Shown: positions 1 through 12,092, counted from the first letter of the stretch. The stretch is DNA of 64,000 nucleotides from Lolium rigidum (GCF_022539505.1 NC_061509.1:214172254-214236253), one strand, 5' to 3'. Notes: generated by a model from the letters alone, not told the origin. Program-made: numbers and translations.

Positions 1-911
1 AAGAACACATGTGTTCATATGAACCAGCGGAGCGTGTCTCTCTCCCACACGAGCATGATGTAATCCAATTTATTCAAACAAAAACAAAAACAAAAACAAA
101 AGCACACAGACGCTCCAAGTAAAGCACATAAGATGTGACCGAATAAAAATATAGTTTCAGGGGAGGAACCTGATAATGTTGTCGATGAAGAAGGGGATGC
201 CTTGGGCATCCCCAAGCTTAGACGCTTGAGTCTTCTTAGAATATGCAGGGGTGAACCACCGGGTGCATCCCCAAGCTTAGACTTTTCACTCTTCTTGATC
301 GTAGTATATCATCCTCCTCTCTTGACCCTTGAAAACTTCCTCCACACCAAACTCGAAACAACTCATTAGAGGGTTAGTGGACAATAAAAATTCACATGTT
401 CAGAGGTGACACAATCATTCTTAACACTTCTGGACATTGCATAAAGCTACTGGACATTAATGGATCAAAGAAATTCATCCAACATAGCAAAAGAGGCAAT
501 GCGAAATAAAAGGCAGAATCTGTCAAAACAGAACAGTCCGTAAAGATGGATTTTATTAGGCCACCAGACTTGCTCAAATGAAAATGCTCAAATTGAATGA
601 AAGTTGCGTACATATCTGAGGATCACTCACGTAAATTGGCATAATTTTCTGAGTTACCTACAGAGAATTAGACCCAGATTCGTGACAGCAAAGAAATCTG
701 TTTCTGCGCAGTAATCCAAATCTAGTACTTACTTTACTATCAAAGACTTTACTTGGCACAACAAAACTCAAAACTAAGATAAGGAGAGGTTGCTACAGTA
801 GTAAACAACTTCCAAGACACAAATATAAAACAATGTACTGTAGCAAAATAACACATGGGTTATCTCCCAAGAAGTTCTTTCTTTATAGCCGTTAAGATGG
901 GCTCAGCAGTT

Positions 912-1626
912 TTAATGATGCACTCGCAAGAAATAGTATTTGAAGCAAAAGAGAGCATCAAGTCTAACATGCTTCCTATGCATAGGAATCTTGTAAATAA
1001 ACAAGTTCATGAAGAGCAAAGTAACAAGCATAGGAAGATAAAATAAGTGTAGCTTAAAAAATTTCAGCACATAGAGAGGCATTTTAGTAACATGAAAATT
1101 TCTACAACCATATTTTCCTCTCTCATAATAACTTTCAGTAGCATCATGAGCAAACTCAACAATGTAACTATCACATAAAGCATTCTTATCATGAGTCTCA
1201 TGCATAAAATTATTACTCTCCACATAGGCATAGTCAATTTTATTTGTAATAGTGGGAGCAAATTCAACGAAGTAGCTATCATTATTATTCTCATCAAGTG
1301 TAGGAGGCATAGTATAATCACAACAAAATTTGCTCTCCGCAGTAAGTGGCACCAAAAGACCACTATCATTATCATCATCAGAAATAGGAGGCAAAGTATC
1401 ATCAAAGAAAATTTTCTCCTCAATGCTTGGGGGACTAAAAATATCATGCAAACCAGACTTCCCCAAGCTTAGAACTTTCTATATTATTATCAACAATGGT
1501 GTTCAAAGCGTTCATACTAATATTACTACCAGCATGCAAATAAGATTCCATAGGTTTTTTAATTTTCGCATCAAACAATCCATGTTTTAAATCAGGAAAT
1601 AGAATAAGAAGCTCATTGTTGTCCAT
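912..1626 (-). pseudogene. unrecognised element-F ORF, frameshifted
   Basis: A minus-strand reading frame begins at 1626 with MDNNELLILFPDLKHG and runs about 55 codons; it continues in another frame from about 1466 to 912, so one frameshift lies near 1450-1466. The middle part is rich in Asp and Asn and has two related motifs, YFVEFAP and YIVEFAHDATES. The C-terminal part has a hydrophobic run (FYLPMLVTLLFMNLFIYKI) that could be one membrane segment. It starts about 135 bp downstream of the primer site, where gag would be expected, but shows no gag domain, zinc knuckle or protease. I do not recognise the product. The position suggests it belongs to a non-autonomous gypsy family; that is inference. 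Confidence 0.4.
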
Positions 1627-1760
1627 TATGCCAAACTAGTGTAAACAAGAAACAAAAAGATGCAATTGCAGGATCTAAAGGAAATAGCTTCGAGCACACA
1701 CACAATGGTGACAGAAAAGTACTTTACCTGGAACCGTAGTATGAGTGCCTTTTACCTTTC

Positions 1761-1779
1761 CTCCCCGGCAACGGCGCCA
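1761..1779 (-). other. primer binding site of F (tRNA-Asp type)
   Basis: On the minus strand this reads TGGCGCCGTTGCCGGGGAG, the complement of the 3' end of plant tRNA-Asp including CCA. It sits about 10 bases inside the LTR end at 1790. Elements A (10524-10541) and B (23351-23369) have the same site. Confidence 0.85.
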
Positions 1780-1789
1780 GAAAATAGCT

Positions 1790-3302
1790 TGATGTCTACG
1801 TTCCCCCTCCTTTCCTGTAGACAGTGTTGGGCCTCCAAGAGCAGAGGTTTGTAGAACAGCAGCAAGTTTTCCCTTAAGTGGATACCCAAGGTTTATCGAA
1901 CTCGGGGAGGAAGAGGTCAAAGATATCCCTCTCATGCAACCCTGCAACCACAAAGCAAGAAGTCTCTTGTGTCCCCAACACACCTAATAGGTGCACTAGT
2001 TCGGCGAAGAGATAGTGAAATACGGGTGGTATGAATATATATGAGCAAGTAACAACGGTGCCGTGAAAATAGCTTGCTGGCGTGTAGTTGATGGTGGTAG
2101 TATTGCAGCAGTAGTAACGCAGTAAAAACAGTAAACAAGCAGTAGTAACTCAGCAGTATTTAGGAACAAGGCCTAGGGATTATACTTTCACTAGTGGACA
2201 CTCTCAACATTGATCACTTAACAGAATAGATAAATGCATACTCTACACTCTTGTTGGATGATGAACGCATTGCGTAGGATTACACGAACCCTCAATGCCG
2301 GAGTTAACAAGCTCCACAATTTGTTCATATTTAAGTAACCTTTAGTGTAAGATAGATCAACAGACTAAACCAAGTACTAGCATAGCATGCACACCGTAAC
2401 CTTCATGCATATGTAGGAGGAATAGATCACATCAATACCATCATAATGATAATTAACTCCACAATCTACAAGAGATCATGATCATAGCCTACGACAAGAA
2501 CCACACGGTGCACACACTAGTCACCTTTACACACGTGCGGGAGGAATAGAACTACTTTAATAACATCACTAGAGTAGCACATAGATGAATTGTGATACAA
2601 AACTCATATGAATCTCAATCATGTAAAGCAGCTCATGAGATCATTGTATTGAAGTACATGGAAGAGAGATGAACCACATAGCTACCGGTACAGCCCCGAG
2701 CCTCGATGGAGAACTACTCCCTCCTCATGGGAGCAGCAGCGGTGATGAAGATGGCGATGGAGATGGCAGCGGTGTCGATGGAGAAGCCTTCCGGGGGCAC
2801 TTCCCCGTCCCGGCAGGGTGCCGGAACAGAGTTCTGTCCCCCGAATTGGAGTTTCGCGACGGTGGCGGCGCCCCTGGAGTCTTTCTGGAGTTTCGTCGAA
2901 CGTGTCGGGGTTTTCTGATCCAGGGGCTTTATATAGGCGGAGAGGCGGCGTCAGAGGGTCGAAGGGCTGGCCAAACCCTAGGGGGGCGCGGGCCCCCCCT
3001 AGGCCGCGCCAGGGTATGGTGTGGTGGGCCTGTGCCCCCCTCCGGTCCCTCTCGTGTGTTCCGGATGCTTCCGGGGATTCTAAGATCTTTGGCGTTGATT
3101 TCGTCCGATTCGAGAATATTTCGTTACTAGGATTTCCGAAACCAAAAACAGCAGAAAACGAGAACTGTCACTTCGGCATCTTGTTAATAGGTTAGTTCCG
3201 AGAAAATGCACGAATATGACATAAAGTGTGCATAAAACATGTAGATAACATCAATAATGTGGCATGGAACACAAGAAATTATCGATACGTTGGAGACGTA
3301 TC
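1790..3302 (-). repeat. 5' LTR of gypsy element F
   Basis: The minus-strand start at 3302 has the imperfect terminal palindrome GATACGT-CTCCA-ACGTATC; the canonical leading TG is altered here to TC. The end is ...GTAGACATCA at 1790, next to the primer site. The same LTR family recurs as the solo LTR at 42706-44248. The 5' edge abuts a 36-bp stub of the element C 3' LTR, so F is inserted into, or truncates, C. Its target duplication cannot be checked because the other end is outside the window. Confidence 0.8.
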
Positions 3303-3338
3303 GAGCCCACCTCCGATCCGGTCAAATTCTGGTGATAA
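3303..3338 (-). repeat. 3' LTR stub of element C
   Basis: On the minus strand the sequence starts TGTTATCACCAGAATTTGAC, exactly as the LTRs of C and D, and stops after 36 bp at the edge of element F. The rest would lie left of F, outside the window. Confidence 0.75.
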
Positions 3339-3546
3339 CACATGCCCCCTCGGTTTTGGAAATGACATTTCCAAAATCATTATGCTCTTCTTTCGTCGGG
3401 TCATGTCGTGGCGAGTAAACTGCCGCAGAATCTTTCATCATTTCGCCTCGCCTCCTTGGCTTCTCTGCACGAATTGATAGTTTCGGCATCACGTCCTCGA
3501 GAACCGTTATGGCATTAAATCTCCACTATCCCCTCTTTATTTATCT

Positions 3547-4110
3547 GTGCCAAACGGTTCGCCACTTCATCCCCTTGCTCTGTTCTATCCATCAGCGCCC
3601 AAAAAATCCTCTTTCCCTGTAGCAATGTCTTCCTCTTCTTCTACCTCCTCAGGCCTCTCCCTCCAATCTTCGCCGAAGGGCAAAAGTGAAGACGACCTCC
3701 ACTCCGGGGCGAACCCCATCTCCTCCGACAAGGAGGAGAAAGAAGAAGAAGTAGAGAAGAAAGAGGCCTCCTCCTCCGCCAGGTACCCGCCGACGAAGCG
3801 CTCCCGCATGTGGGCGGACAGCGAGGACGATGATGATGACGAGGAAGGAGAAGAAGAGGAGGAGGATGATTCCTCCTCTTCCGCTGGGTATCCGCCGGCG
3901 AAGCGCTTCGCGCTTGGGCGGACAGCGAGGATGATGATGATGACGAGGAAGAAGAAGCTCCGGCCGAAGGCTGGGGCAGCAGCGACGAGGAATTCTCCGG
4001 AAGTAGCACCGACGGCAGATCTGATGCCGACGATGATGCTAGCGAGGATTAGTAATGTAGGATTAGTAGTCCTTGAGCAATCAGCTCTTCTTTTGTTCTT
4101 CCTTTCTTGA
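3547..4110 (+). pseudogene. antisense acidic ORF of element C (frameshifted copy)
   Basis: This frame lies opposite to the element's own strand, just inside the 3' LTR, and is the counterpart of the intact ORF at 36897-37484 in element D. The better start is probably the second Met at 3625 (MSSSSSTSS...). The protein is Ser-rich, then Asp/Glu-rich, with modules of the form SSSAxYPPxKR...ADSEDDDDDEE. After the second PPAKR module a one-base change shifts the frame, so the acidic tail is replaced by Met/Lys-rich nonsense ending at 4110. Compared with D it also lacks a segment of about 28 residues after the Ser-rich start. I do not recognise the product. Confidence 0.45.
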
Positions 4111-5601
4111 GCAATCGGCTCTTCATTGTAAAAATCCTCCCTTATTAATGAAGAAGACATTTCTCAGCTGATTCTGTCCCTTTTCACACTTTGCCGATTA
4201 AAGCGAGTAGACACATTAAGAGCCGATGGCAGAGCATCGGCCCTTGCCATAAAACGCGAGCAAGGCCAACTCTATCATCTTTCAAATGGTGACCTGCGAC
4301 CTATCTGAAGGAGCAAAACTCAGATCCCCAAATCACCGTTTGAACAAATCCAGCCCACGGCCATATGAACCCCAGGTGTCGATCGTGCAGGTTTGCAACT
4401 GCAGCGATCCCAAGGGCAATATCACCTAATGCCCATGCTATGGTCCCTTCCAGCAACTCCGGTGATCTTCTTCTGCAACAGCCCACCACTTCTGCAGAAG
4501 CTTATGATGCAGGGTCAGCCGATGATACTCCAATCAGCTTCCCAAGACAGAGTGCCTACCAAATCAGCTGCCCCCCGAGCCTCAGCCAAGGCGAGAACGG
4601 CGGCGAGGACATACAGTTCAGACTAATGGACCCGAACTTGAGCAAATCTGAGCAAACTTGCTACCATCGATCACCTTTTCTCCCGTTGAAAGCCGATATC
4701 GAAGGCGAAGCATCAATCGGCTTAACCGACAAAGGGTTGGAAGTCCTTGAAGAGAAGGTTCTGGCACCAAATCGGCTTCATCGTCGCTGAGGAAGCTCTC
4801 ACTGTTCACTCCCTCCAGGAATCAGAAGGTGATCCGCGTCTTGAACACGCAGCGAGTAGATCCTGTGTAATTGCACTAGAGTCGATGGCCGTGCATCGGC
4901 TTTGTTCCTTAGCTCTAAAGTCGATGTCCGTGCATCGGCTGCACATCATGAAACATCATGAAATTTTTTTTACGGGCCGATTTTTCTATCGGCCCCCAAT
5001 GTTTCACTGCACATGTATCGCACATGTTCATCTGATTAGGTGCCCCCCGAGCCAATTCTGCCAGGTATCTGCTGATATCGGCTCTGTGGTTAGCCAAGGC
5101 ACTATATGCAAACATCGGCTCGGTTAGGAACAGTGTTGACTTCTTCCAGCTCATCAGCCGATGTACACCCATTGCCCATTAGATCGTCGTTAAACCCAGA
5201 CAGAATGTATGGTGAGGATAATTTTGGCCGATTGCTGGAATCGGCCTCCATGTTGCTTGCTCGATGAAGGTTTTGCAATGTTCCTCCATAGATCCTTGGG
5301 GCCGATCACATGGATCGGCATCGCCACGTTTGTCCATAGATGTTGCTCTTGTTACACGGTCAGGCCGGTGGATAAAACCAGCCTAACCCCGTCCTTTGTC
5401 ACGTCGATGCGCTCGCGAGTCGTCCAAATTGATGCCCGAGAGTGGCTCTTGGCCCGATGTCTCCCAAACGTTCATGCCGGCCGTTGAAATCTCGGCTGAA
5501 TCATCTCGCGTGGACGACTTCTACCTCATCTCCATCCCATTGTATTAGGCATTGGTGCATCGTGGATGGAATGCAACGATTGACGTGGATCCAATCTCTC
5601 C

Positions 5602-5944
5602 CTAGTAGGACAGACATAGGTGCTCTTGCTTGTCGACAATAAAGAACGTCGTAGGGACAGTTTTCCTTCCTACGGCCGGATCCACGTTCGGAACACCTTG
5701 TGCGTCGGATGCTTGGCCGTTGAAATCGCTCGGTGTCACATTGGTCTTGATCGGATCCGAGCTAGAGCGTCCCAACCGACGTAGCATGGAGTATGGCATA
5801 ATGTTGATCGCCGCTCCGGTGTCCACCGAGCATTTTGCCGACAGGCTGCCCATTGATGTAACCTCGCAAGTACGGGGCCTTCGGATGCCCGTAGCTTCTT
5901 TCTCGTGGCTTCTCAAAGATGACCGGCCGTGGGCCGCAGATCAA
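5602..5944 (-). pseudogene. retropepsin-like protease remnant of element C
   Basis: The minus-strand translation contains DTGAAINIMPYSMLRRLG, the active-site DTGA of the retroviral-type aspartic protease of gypsy elements. The frame breaks near the Met-Leu before DTGA (5762-5944 is the upstream piece in another frame) and again soon after FFIVD, so it cannot encode an intact enzyme. The homologous region in D is 35042-35600. Confidence 0.65.
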
Positions 5945-6031
5945 GTTGTGCCACAGGTGCTTCGTCTAATCCTCGGAGCACTAAACTCCGTTAGAAGGAT
6001 GAACACCATGTTTGTGCCAGCCGATGTCTCA

Positions 6032-7306
6032 TCATCGGCTTTCTTTTGTCTCGGGGCGCCACTCTTTCCTTTGTGGCCGACCTTCTTCGTCCAGGGTTCG
6101 CTGAATTTTAGCGGCCGGATCAGGCCGCGCCTTCCTCAACGTGTGCGGGTATAACCTTTCGGCTTCCTCCAAACCACGTAGTCGCTGAACCCTTCGCTTT
6201 TGGGAACGGCTGAGCCCATCAGGGCACCACCTTGGCCGATGATACTTGTCTTCTTTTTCATCATCGTCCTCTAGTTCCTCGAGATCTTCTACCCGAGCGG
6301 ACTCAGCGTGCTTGTTCCGAGGCGGGAGAGGCCCTAGACGTTTGAACACGGACACGTTAGCTGCATCCTTCCTCTTTTGTCTGCACTCTGGACAATTGCC
6401 GATTGTAGGCAATCGGCTCATTCCTGAATCCCAGCAGTGTCTGAAGAAGGGGCAGTCCCAGTGCCAATCCACGTCGTCTTGCTCTCTCGACTTTTCCTTG
6501 GCGTGGCGCTCATATCTCTCCTCGTCGCGATCATGCCGACGGTGCCTCCTAGCGTCCCTAGCCAGGCGATCTCTTTCATCATCGTCGTTGTATCGCCGGC
6601 GTTGGTCATATTGACCCACATACTTGTTGAGGAGGTGGTCAGAGAGAGGTCGCTGATATCTTACGTTCCTCACTTCTCCCTCTGTGATGTAGCGCTTTCC
6701 ATTGTGGCGGAGCCGATCGCGTGGAGCGGCTTCCTCTGTGTCCTTGCTGTGAGAGCAGCTGCTCTCGTCTCTGTCCTTACCAGGGTGGTGCCCGAGCCCT
6801 ATCATGTTGATGTTGAACGAGAATCTTGGCTGGCACCCTCCAGGGTAAGTGCGCTCCACCATGTTAACGGCGGATGCCGGTGAATTCGGCACTTCTGGTG
6901 CCGCCAATGCGAATGGCAGCGGTGGACGGGATTGGAGTGGAATCTCTCCTCGGTGAGTCCCCAGAGCTGGTCCTGACGGAGAATATTGATGGCTCATGAT
7001 TTCCTGGATCACGCGCAGAGCGACACGCTCCAAAGTGTTCACCAGGCTCTCAGAATGGCGGTGCAGCAAATGAGCCACCATGAAGTTAATCTCCTGACGC
7101 AGCCGACTCGGTGCGTTCTTCGACGGGGTGGACAGGTCCACTCCATCGAGCGCGCCTCGGGTGAGAACCCTTTCCACCCGATGCCATGTGAGCGGGTTCG
7201 TGAAAAGAGCCGATGAGGTCGGCTTCGAGGACCGCTTTGATCTCGTCATGCTTCTTCTTGAGCTCCTCGGTCGGTCCTCGTACTTGATCGGAGTTCCTTC
7301 CGCCAT
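6032..7306 (-). pseudogene. gag remnant of element C with central deletion
   Basis: Start chosen at MAEGTP (7306) because it matches the D gag start; the frame is also open upstream into the LTR. Against D the sequence is frameshifted just after the start and restored later. About 1.35 kb is missing: D 32765-34115, which holds the capsid-like core. The fusion joins the segment ending near APEVP to the segment starting AVNMVE and keeps the frame open. The C-terminal half is highly charged (RHRRHDRDEERYERHAKEKS), followed by a Cys-containing segment and an acidic run. Without the core domain it is unlikely to assemble particles. Where D has a stop at 34563, C has an open Gly codon. Confidence 0.6.
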
Positions 7307-7365
7307 CTCGGATGTAGATGGCGATGCGGTTGATGTCGAAGATTGTCCCACCGGCGTGCCGAATG

Positions 7366-8527
7366 TGTTGCGGTCGGAAACCCACCGGCGGGCAGCGACG
7401 GGCAACACCGTAGAGCTGGGAATCTCCCGGGACCGCGGCTGGCCCCGGTCCCTCCGAGCGACGGCCCGCAAAGCCTTCGGCACGCACGTCCGATGCTGAT
7501 GCAGGGCGTGCCACCCGACCTATACCCGGTCGGGAAGGTGTTGGATGATGCCTCGCTTAGTTTCCTGCATGGCATACACGTAAACATTAAATACGAGCCT
7601 CGATCGGCTCTCGAGTTATCCCGTGAATCGGCTCAAGGAGCCGATCCACCCATGATGCGTACGAGGTGTACGATCGGATGGTGGTCCTGCTTTATCAAAA
7701 CAAAGCTAAAACGACCTACTACGATTTAGGGTTTTCACCGCATAATCGGAACATCCTACTCGTGATTGAGCCCGGCGGCCACGCACGGTGATCGTAAACC
7801 GACCCTAGACAAGGCCTAAAAACCAACACGAAGTTGATCCTCGGAACATCCTATCTAGGGCTAGCAAACTACACCCTACGCGCCACTGGATCCTTCAACC
7901 CGTTTGTAAGGCCTAACGATGCAGATATTAAACTAATCCTTGAAGAATCAAGGAGCAATCATAACGGATCGGATCTACTAAATAATGATCAAGCGAGGTG
8001 CCGCCCTTACACCCAAGATAGGTGTAAGGGCGGCTAGATGCCTAAGGGTTGCACGATGATAGCATATGATACGAAGAACAATGCTAACCCTAAAACATCT
8101 ATGATAACTACGTTGCTCGCCATCAAAAAGGCTTCGATACGAGCAACGCATAAACGACGAATAACGTAGTGCTGCCTAGATCGCAAGATGCGATCTAGGC
8201 AGCATGGTGCTTACCCGGAAGAAACCCTCGAGACGGGGAGTTGGCGATGCGCCTAGATTGGTTTGTGGTGAACGTGATTGTTGTTTATTTCATAAACCCT
8301 AGATACATATTTATAGTCCGTAGACTTTCTAATGTGGGAATAATCCCAACCGGGCACGAGCCTAAACTCTATCTAACCGACACGTATCCTATTATGGTAC
8401 AGATACACGGGCAAGCTAGCCCAAATTTTGTATACAAGGCCGATTCATGTATTTCTTCTATGTATATTCTTCAAGCCCATCTTCAATCGCGGCCCACCTC
8501 TGATCCGGTCAAATTCTGGTGATAACA
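7366..8527 (-). repeat. 5' LTR of element C
   Basis: It starts TGTTATCACC at 8527 (minus) and ends ...GACCGCAACA at 7366, 1162 bp, matching the 1156-bp LTRs of D. The 5' edge abuts the element B LTR fragment at 8528. The primer-site region just downstream reads GGCACGCCGGTGGGAC; I could not assign a tRNA to it. Confidence 0.85.
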
Positions 8528-8914
8528 AAAGAACAATTGCAGTAGATTGTATTTCAGATGTAAAGAATAGGACCGGGGTCCACAGTTCACTAGTGGTGTC
8601 TCTCCCATAAGATAAATAGCATGTTGGGTGAACAAATTACAGTTGAGCAATTGACAAATAAAGAAGGCATAACAATGCAATATATATCATGATGAGTACT
8701 ATGAGATTTAATCAGGGCGTTACGACAAAGTACATAGACCGCTATCCAGCATGCATCTATGCCTAAAAAGTCAACTTTCAGGTTATCATCCGAACCCCTT
8801 CCGGTATTAAGTTGCAAACAACAGACAATTGTATTAAGTATGGTGCGTAATGTAATCAACACAAATATCCTTAGACAAAGCATTGATGTTTTATCCTTAG
8901 TGGCAATAGCACAT
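8528..8914 (-). repeat. element B 3' LTR, distal fragment
   Basis: This is the reverse complement of the middle to late part of the A/B LTR (compare 9810-10200). Bases 8910-8914 are the left copy of the CACAT target duplication made by element A. Joined across A with 18298-19193 it restores a continuous LTR. Confidence 0.8.
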
Positions 8915-10512
8915 TGATACGTCCCAAACGTATCTATAATTTCTTATGTTCCATGCTACTTTTATGATGATACTCACATGTTTTATACACATTATATGTC
9001 ATTATTATGCATTTTCCAGGCACTAACCTATTGACGAGATGCCGAAGAGCCAGTTGTTGTTTTCTGCTATTTTTGGTTTCAGAAATCCTAGTAAGGAAAT
9101 ATTCTCGGAATTGGACGAAATCAACGCCCAGGGGCCTATTTTTCCACGAAGCTTCCAGAAGTCCGAAGGAGAGACGAAGTGGGGCCACGAGGCGCCGCCA
9201 CAACAGGGCGGCGCGGCCTGGACCCTGGCCGCGCGGCCCTGGCGTGTGGGGCCCTCGTGTGGCCCCCTGACCTGCCCTTCCGCCTACTTAAAGCCTCCGT
9301 CGCGAAACCCCCGCATCGAGAGCCACGATACGGAAAACCTTCCGGAGACGCCGCCGCCGCCAATCCCATCTCGGGGGATTCAGGAGATCGCCTCCGGCAC
9401 CCTGCCGGAGAGGAGAATCATCTCCCGGAGGTCTCTTCATCGCCATGATCGCCTCCGGATCGATGTGTGAGTAGTTCACCCCTGGACTATGGGTCCATAG
9501 CAGTAGCTAGATGGTTGTCTTCTCCTAATTGTGCTATCATGTTAGATCTTGTGAGCTGCCTATCATGATCAAGATCATCTATTTGTAATCCTTCATGTTG
9601 TGTTTGTTGGGATCCGATGAATATTGAATACTATGTCAAGTTGATTATCAATATATCATATATGTTATTTATGTTCTTGCATGCTCTCCGTTGCTAGTAG
9701 AGGCTCTGGCCAAGTTGATACTTGTGACTCCAAGAGGGAGTATTTATGCTCGATAGTGGGTTCATGCCTCCATTAAATCTGGGACAGTGACAGAAAGTTC
9801 TAAGGTTGTGGATGTGCTTGTTGCTACTAGGGATAAAACATCGATGCTTTGTCTAAGGATATTTGTGTTGATTACATTACGCACCATACTTAATGAAATT
9901 GTCCGTTGTTTACAACTTAATACTCGGAGGGGTTCGGATGATAACCTCAAGGTGGACTTTTTAGGCATAGATGCATGCTCGGATAGCGGTCTATGTACTT
10001 TGTCGTAATGCCCTGATTAAATCTCATAGTACTCATCATGATATATGTATGTGCATTGTTATGCCTTCTTTATTTGTCAATTGCCCAACTGTAATTTGTT
10101 CACCCAACATCTGTTATCTTATGGGAGAGACACCACTAGTGAACTGTGGACCCCGGTCCTATTTTTTACATCTGAAATACAATCTGCTGCAATTGTTCTT
10201 TATTGTTCTTCGCAAACAAACATCATCATCCACACTATATATCTAATCCTTTGTTTACAGCAAGCCGGTGAGATTGACAACCTCGCTGTTACGTTGGGGC
10301 AAAGTTCTGTGATTGTGTTGTGTAGGTTCCACGTTGGCGCCGGGATCCCTGGTGTTGCGCCGCACTACACTCCGCCACCATCAACCTTCAACGTGCTTCT
10401 TGGCTCCTACTGGTTCGATAAACCTTGGTTTCTTTCTGAGGGAAAACTTACTGCTGTGTGCATCACACCTTCCTCTTGGGGTTCCCAACGGACGTGTCAT
10501 CTACGCGCATCA
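8915..10512 (+). repeat. 5' LTR of element A
   Basis: It begins TGATACGTCCCAAACGTATC, containing the terminal palindrome arms GATACGT and ACGTATC, and ends CTACGCGCATCA. Its length of 1598 bp is close to the 1587 bp of the B 5' LTR. Primer site follows 11 bases later. Confidence 0.88.
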
Positions 10513-10523
10513 AGACTGTTTTC

Positions 10524-10541
10524 TGGCGCCGTTGCTGGGGA
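10524..10541 (+). other. primer binding site of A (tRNA-Asp type)
   Basis: TGGCGCCGTTGCTGGGGA complements the 3' end of plant tRNA-Asp with one mismatch (GCT for GCC). Confidence 0.8.
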
Positions 10542-10599
10542 GATCAAGACACGCTGCAAGGGGAGTCTCCCACTTCCAATCTCTTTACTTTGTTTTTGT

Positions 10600-10773
10600 C
10601 TTGCTTTGTTTTACTTTATCTACTACTTTGTTTGCTGCACTTTATCAAAAACACACAAAAAATTAGTTGCTAGTTTTACTTTATTTACTGTCTTGTTCTC
10701 TATATCAAAAACACAAAAAAATTAGTTACTTGCATTTACTTTATTTAGTTTGCTTTATTTACTACTACTAAAA
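10600..10773 (+). repeat. degenerate tandem repeat in the A leader
   Basis: Between primer site and gag a unit of about 60-70 bp recurs two to three times, recognisable by TTTACTTTATTTA and by ATATCAAAAACACAAAAAAATT. The same repeats lie before gag in B (minus strand, about 23300-23135). Confidence 0.55.
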
Positions 10774-12092
10774 ATGAGTAATCCGGAAGTTGAAGTTCGT
10801 TCATTTAAGCAACAAGGGGGGAGAAAGTTTTAAAGATGCTTGGTATAGAATTAGTGACGCTCATCATAGGTGCATTAAGAAACACTCCACTATTATACTA
10901 CTTAGGAACTTTTATGTTGGTATCTCTAGCTGGAATAGGTATGTTCTTGACACTCTTGCGGGAGGTAATTTCCTAGGCACTCCGGCTTTAGAAGCTAGTT
11001 GCATTATTGAGAGTCTAGTTGGAATACCACCTGTTAATGAAGCTAAAATTGAAATCTCTCTTGAAGATGTCATGAAAAAATTGGAAGTCATAGAAAAAGA
11101 TCTTCCAAGTATCTATACCTAATAATAAAGGGAGAAATGTTTCCGTGGTTTCGTCCGTTTGGTCCGTCCTCCGTCACGGTGCAAGCGGGATGCACCGCAG
11201 GACCCTGCGTATACGCCGCACATGACCGCAATGATTGTGCGGTATTCCGCGATGAGCCGCGCGTGAGCCGCGACTTTTTGCGGCGCCGCGCACGCCGCAT
11301 GTATCTTGGCCACGCGCGCCGTATTCAGCTAGGAAAATGATTAGAAACCTCCGCGGGATCCCGTGGCTGGCAACCTCCGCCTCGGACACGTGTCGGTGGG
11401 ACCCACGCATGCTGTTCCTGCCTTATCTCTTCCCAAATTCCTTGCAGGGCCGCTGCTTCTCCCGGCCGCGTGACCCTGCCGCCGTCGCCCAGTCGTGCGC
11501 CGCGCTCCGCGCTCCGCCGCTGAGTCCGCCTAGTCGTGTGTTGCCGCCGACGTGCCTGCCGCTGCCGCCGCCAAGTCGCGCATCGCCGCCGCCGACGTTG
11601 TTGGAGATGGAGGCCACGACGGGCGCTCGCGCCGCCGCGCCTCCCGCAGCTCCCACAACCGCACTCCCCTACAGCCTCCTGGTCCTCCATCCGCGCGTCC
11701 ACGGCGGCCTTCTTCCCCTTATCCTCCGCCTGCTCACCTGCTCCCCTTATCCATGGCGGCTGGCGGCGCTCCCATGGCGGAGGCGAAGGAGAAGACCCTT
11801 CCTATCGTTAGGCTCGCTGCGATATGCGGTTCCACGTGGCAACTGCGGGCCGGCCCGCATACGCGGCTTATTTTTCTGTTGTTCCGTGGATGCTCGCATA
11901 TGTACCTAAATGGGCCCAAATTCGCGGAGCCGCGGACGGCCCACTCCCGTTTGCACCCTGAGTCCTCCGTCCGTCGTTTCCGTCGTACGTCACAAACGCG
12001 TCGTCCCACATGGTTGTTTCCACGTTGGTCACGGCAACGTGATGTTTCCTATATGAAGTGGAACTCGCTACAGCGTTCCTAGCCCTTAATAA

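Larger units (their letters stand above)
1..1789 (-). mobile_element. gypsy element F, internal region (partial)
   Basis: Read on the minus strand, this stretch follows a tRNA-Asp primer binding site (1761-1779) and the F LTR (1790-3302), so it is the 5' part of the internal region of a Ty3/gypsy-type element that leaves the window at base 1. Bases 1-850 align over their length with 20886-21720 of element B, including the AAACA-rich tract (about 78-105) and the repeated CATCCCCAAGCTTAGA box, so F and B share internal sequence. No reverse transcriptase, integrase or protease is visible here. The one extended reading frame is listed separately. Confidence 0.75.
3303..8527 (-). mobile_element. 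gypsy element C, decayed sister of element D
   Basis: This minus-strand element is collinear with D (31115-38848) read in the opposite orientation. In element order it has a 5' LTR (8527-7366), a gag remnant lacking its central domain, a protease remnant, a non-coding stretch full of GCCGAT/ATCGGC hairpins, an antisense acidic ORF, and a 3' LTR cut to its first 36 bp (3338-3303) by element F. There is no reverse transcriptase, RNase H or integrase. The 5' LTR abuts the element B 3' LTR, so C appears inserted into B. Confidence 0.8.

Noticed and set aside
1761..1779. Possible tRNA-Asp gene fragment
   Set aside because: Only the 18-19 bases complementary to the tRNA 3' end are present, next to an LTR; this is a primer binding site. 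The same applies at 10524 and 23351.
6246..6614. Ser-rich plus-strand ORF in element C
   Set aside because: It is the complement of the charged gag linker (Asp/Glu and Arg codons read backwards); unlike 3547-4110 it overlaps gag-coding sequence.
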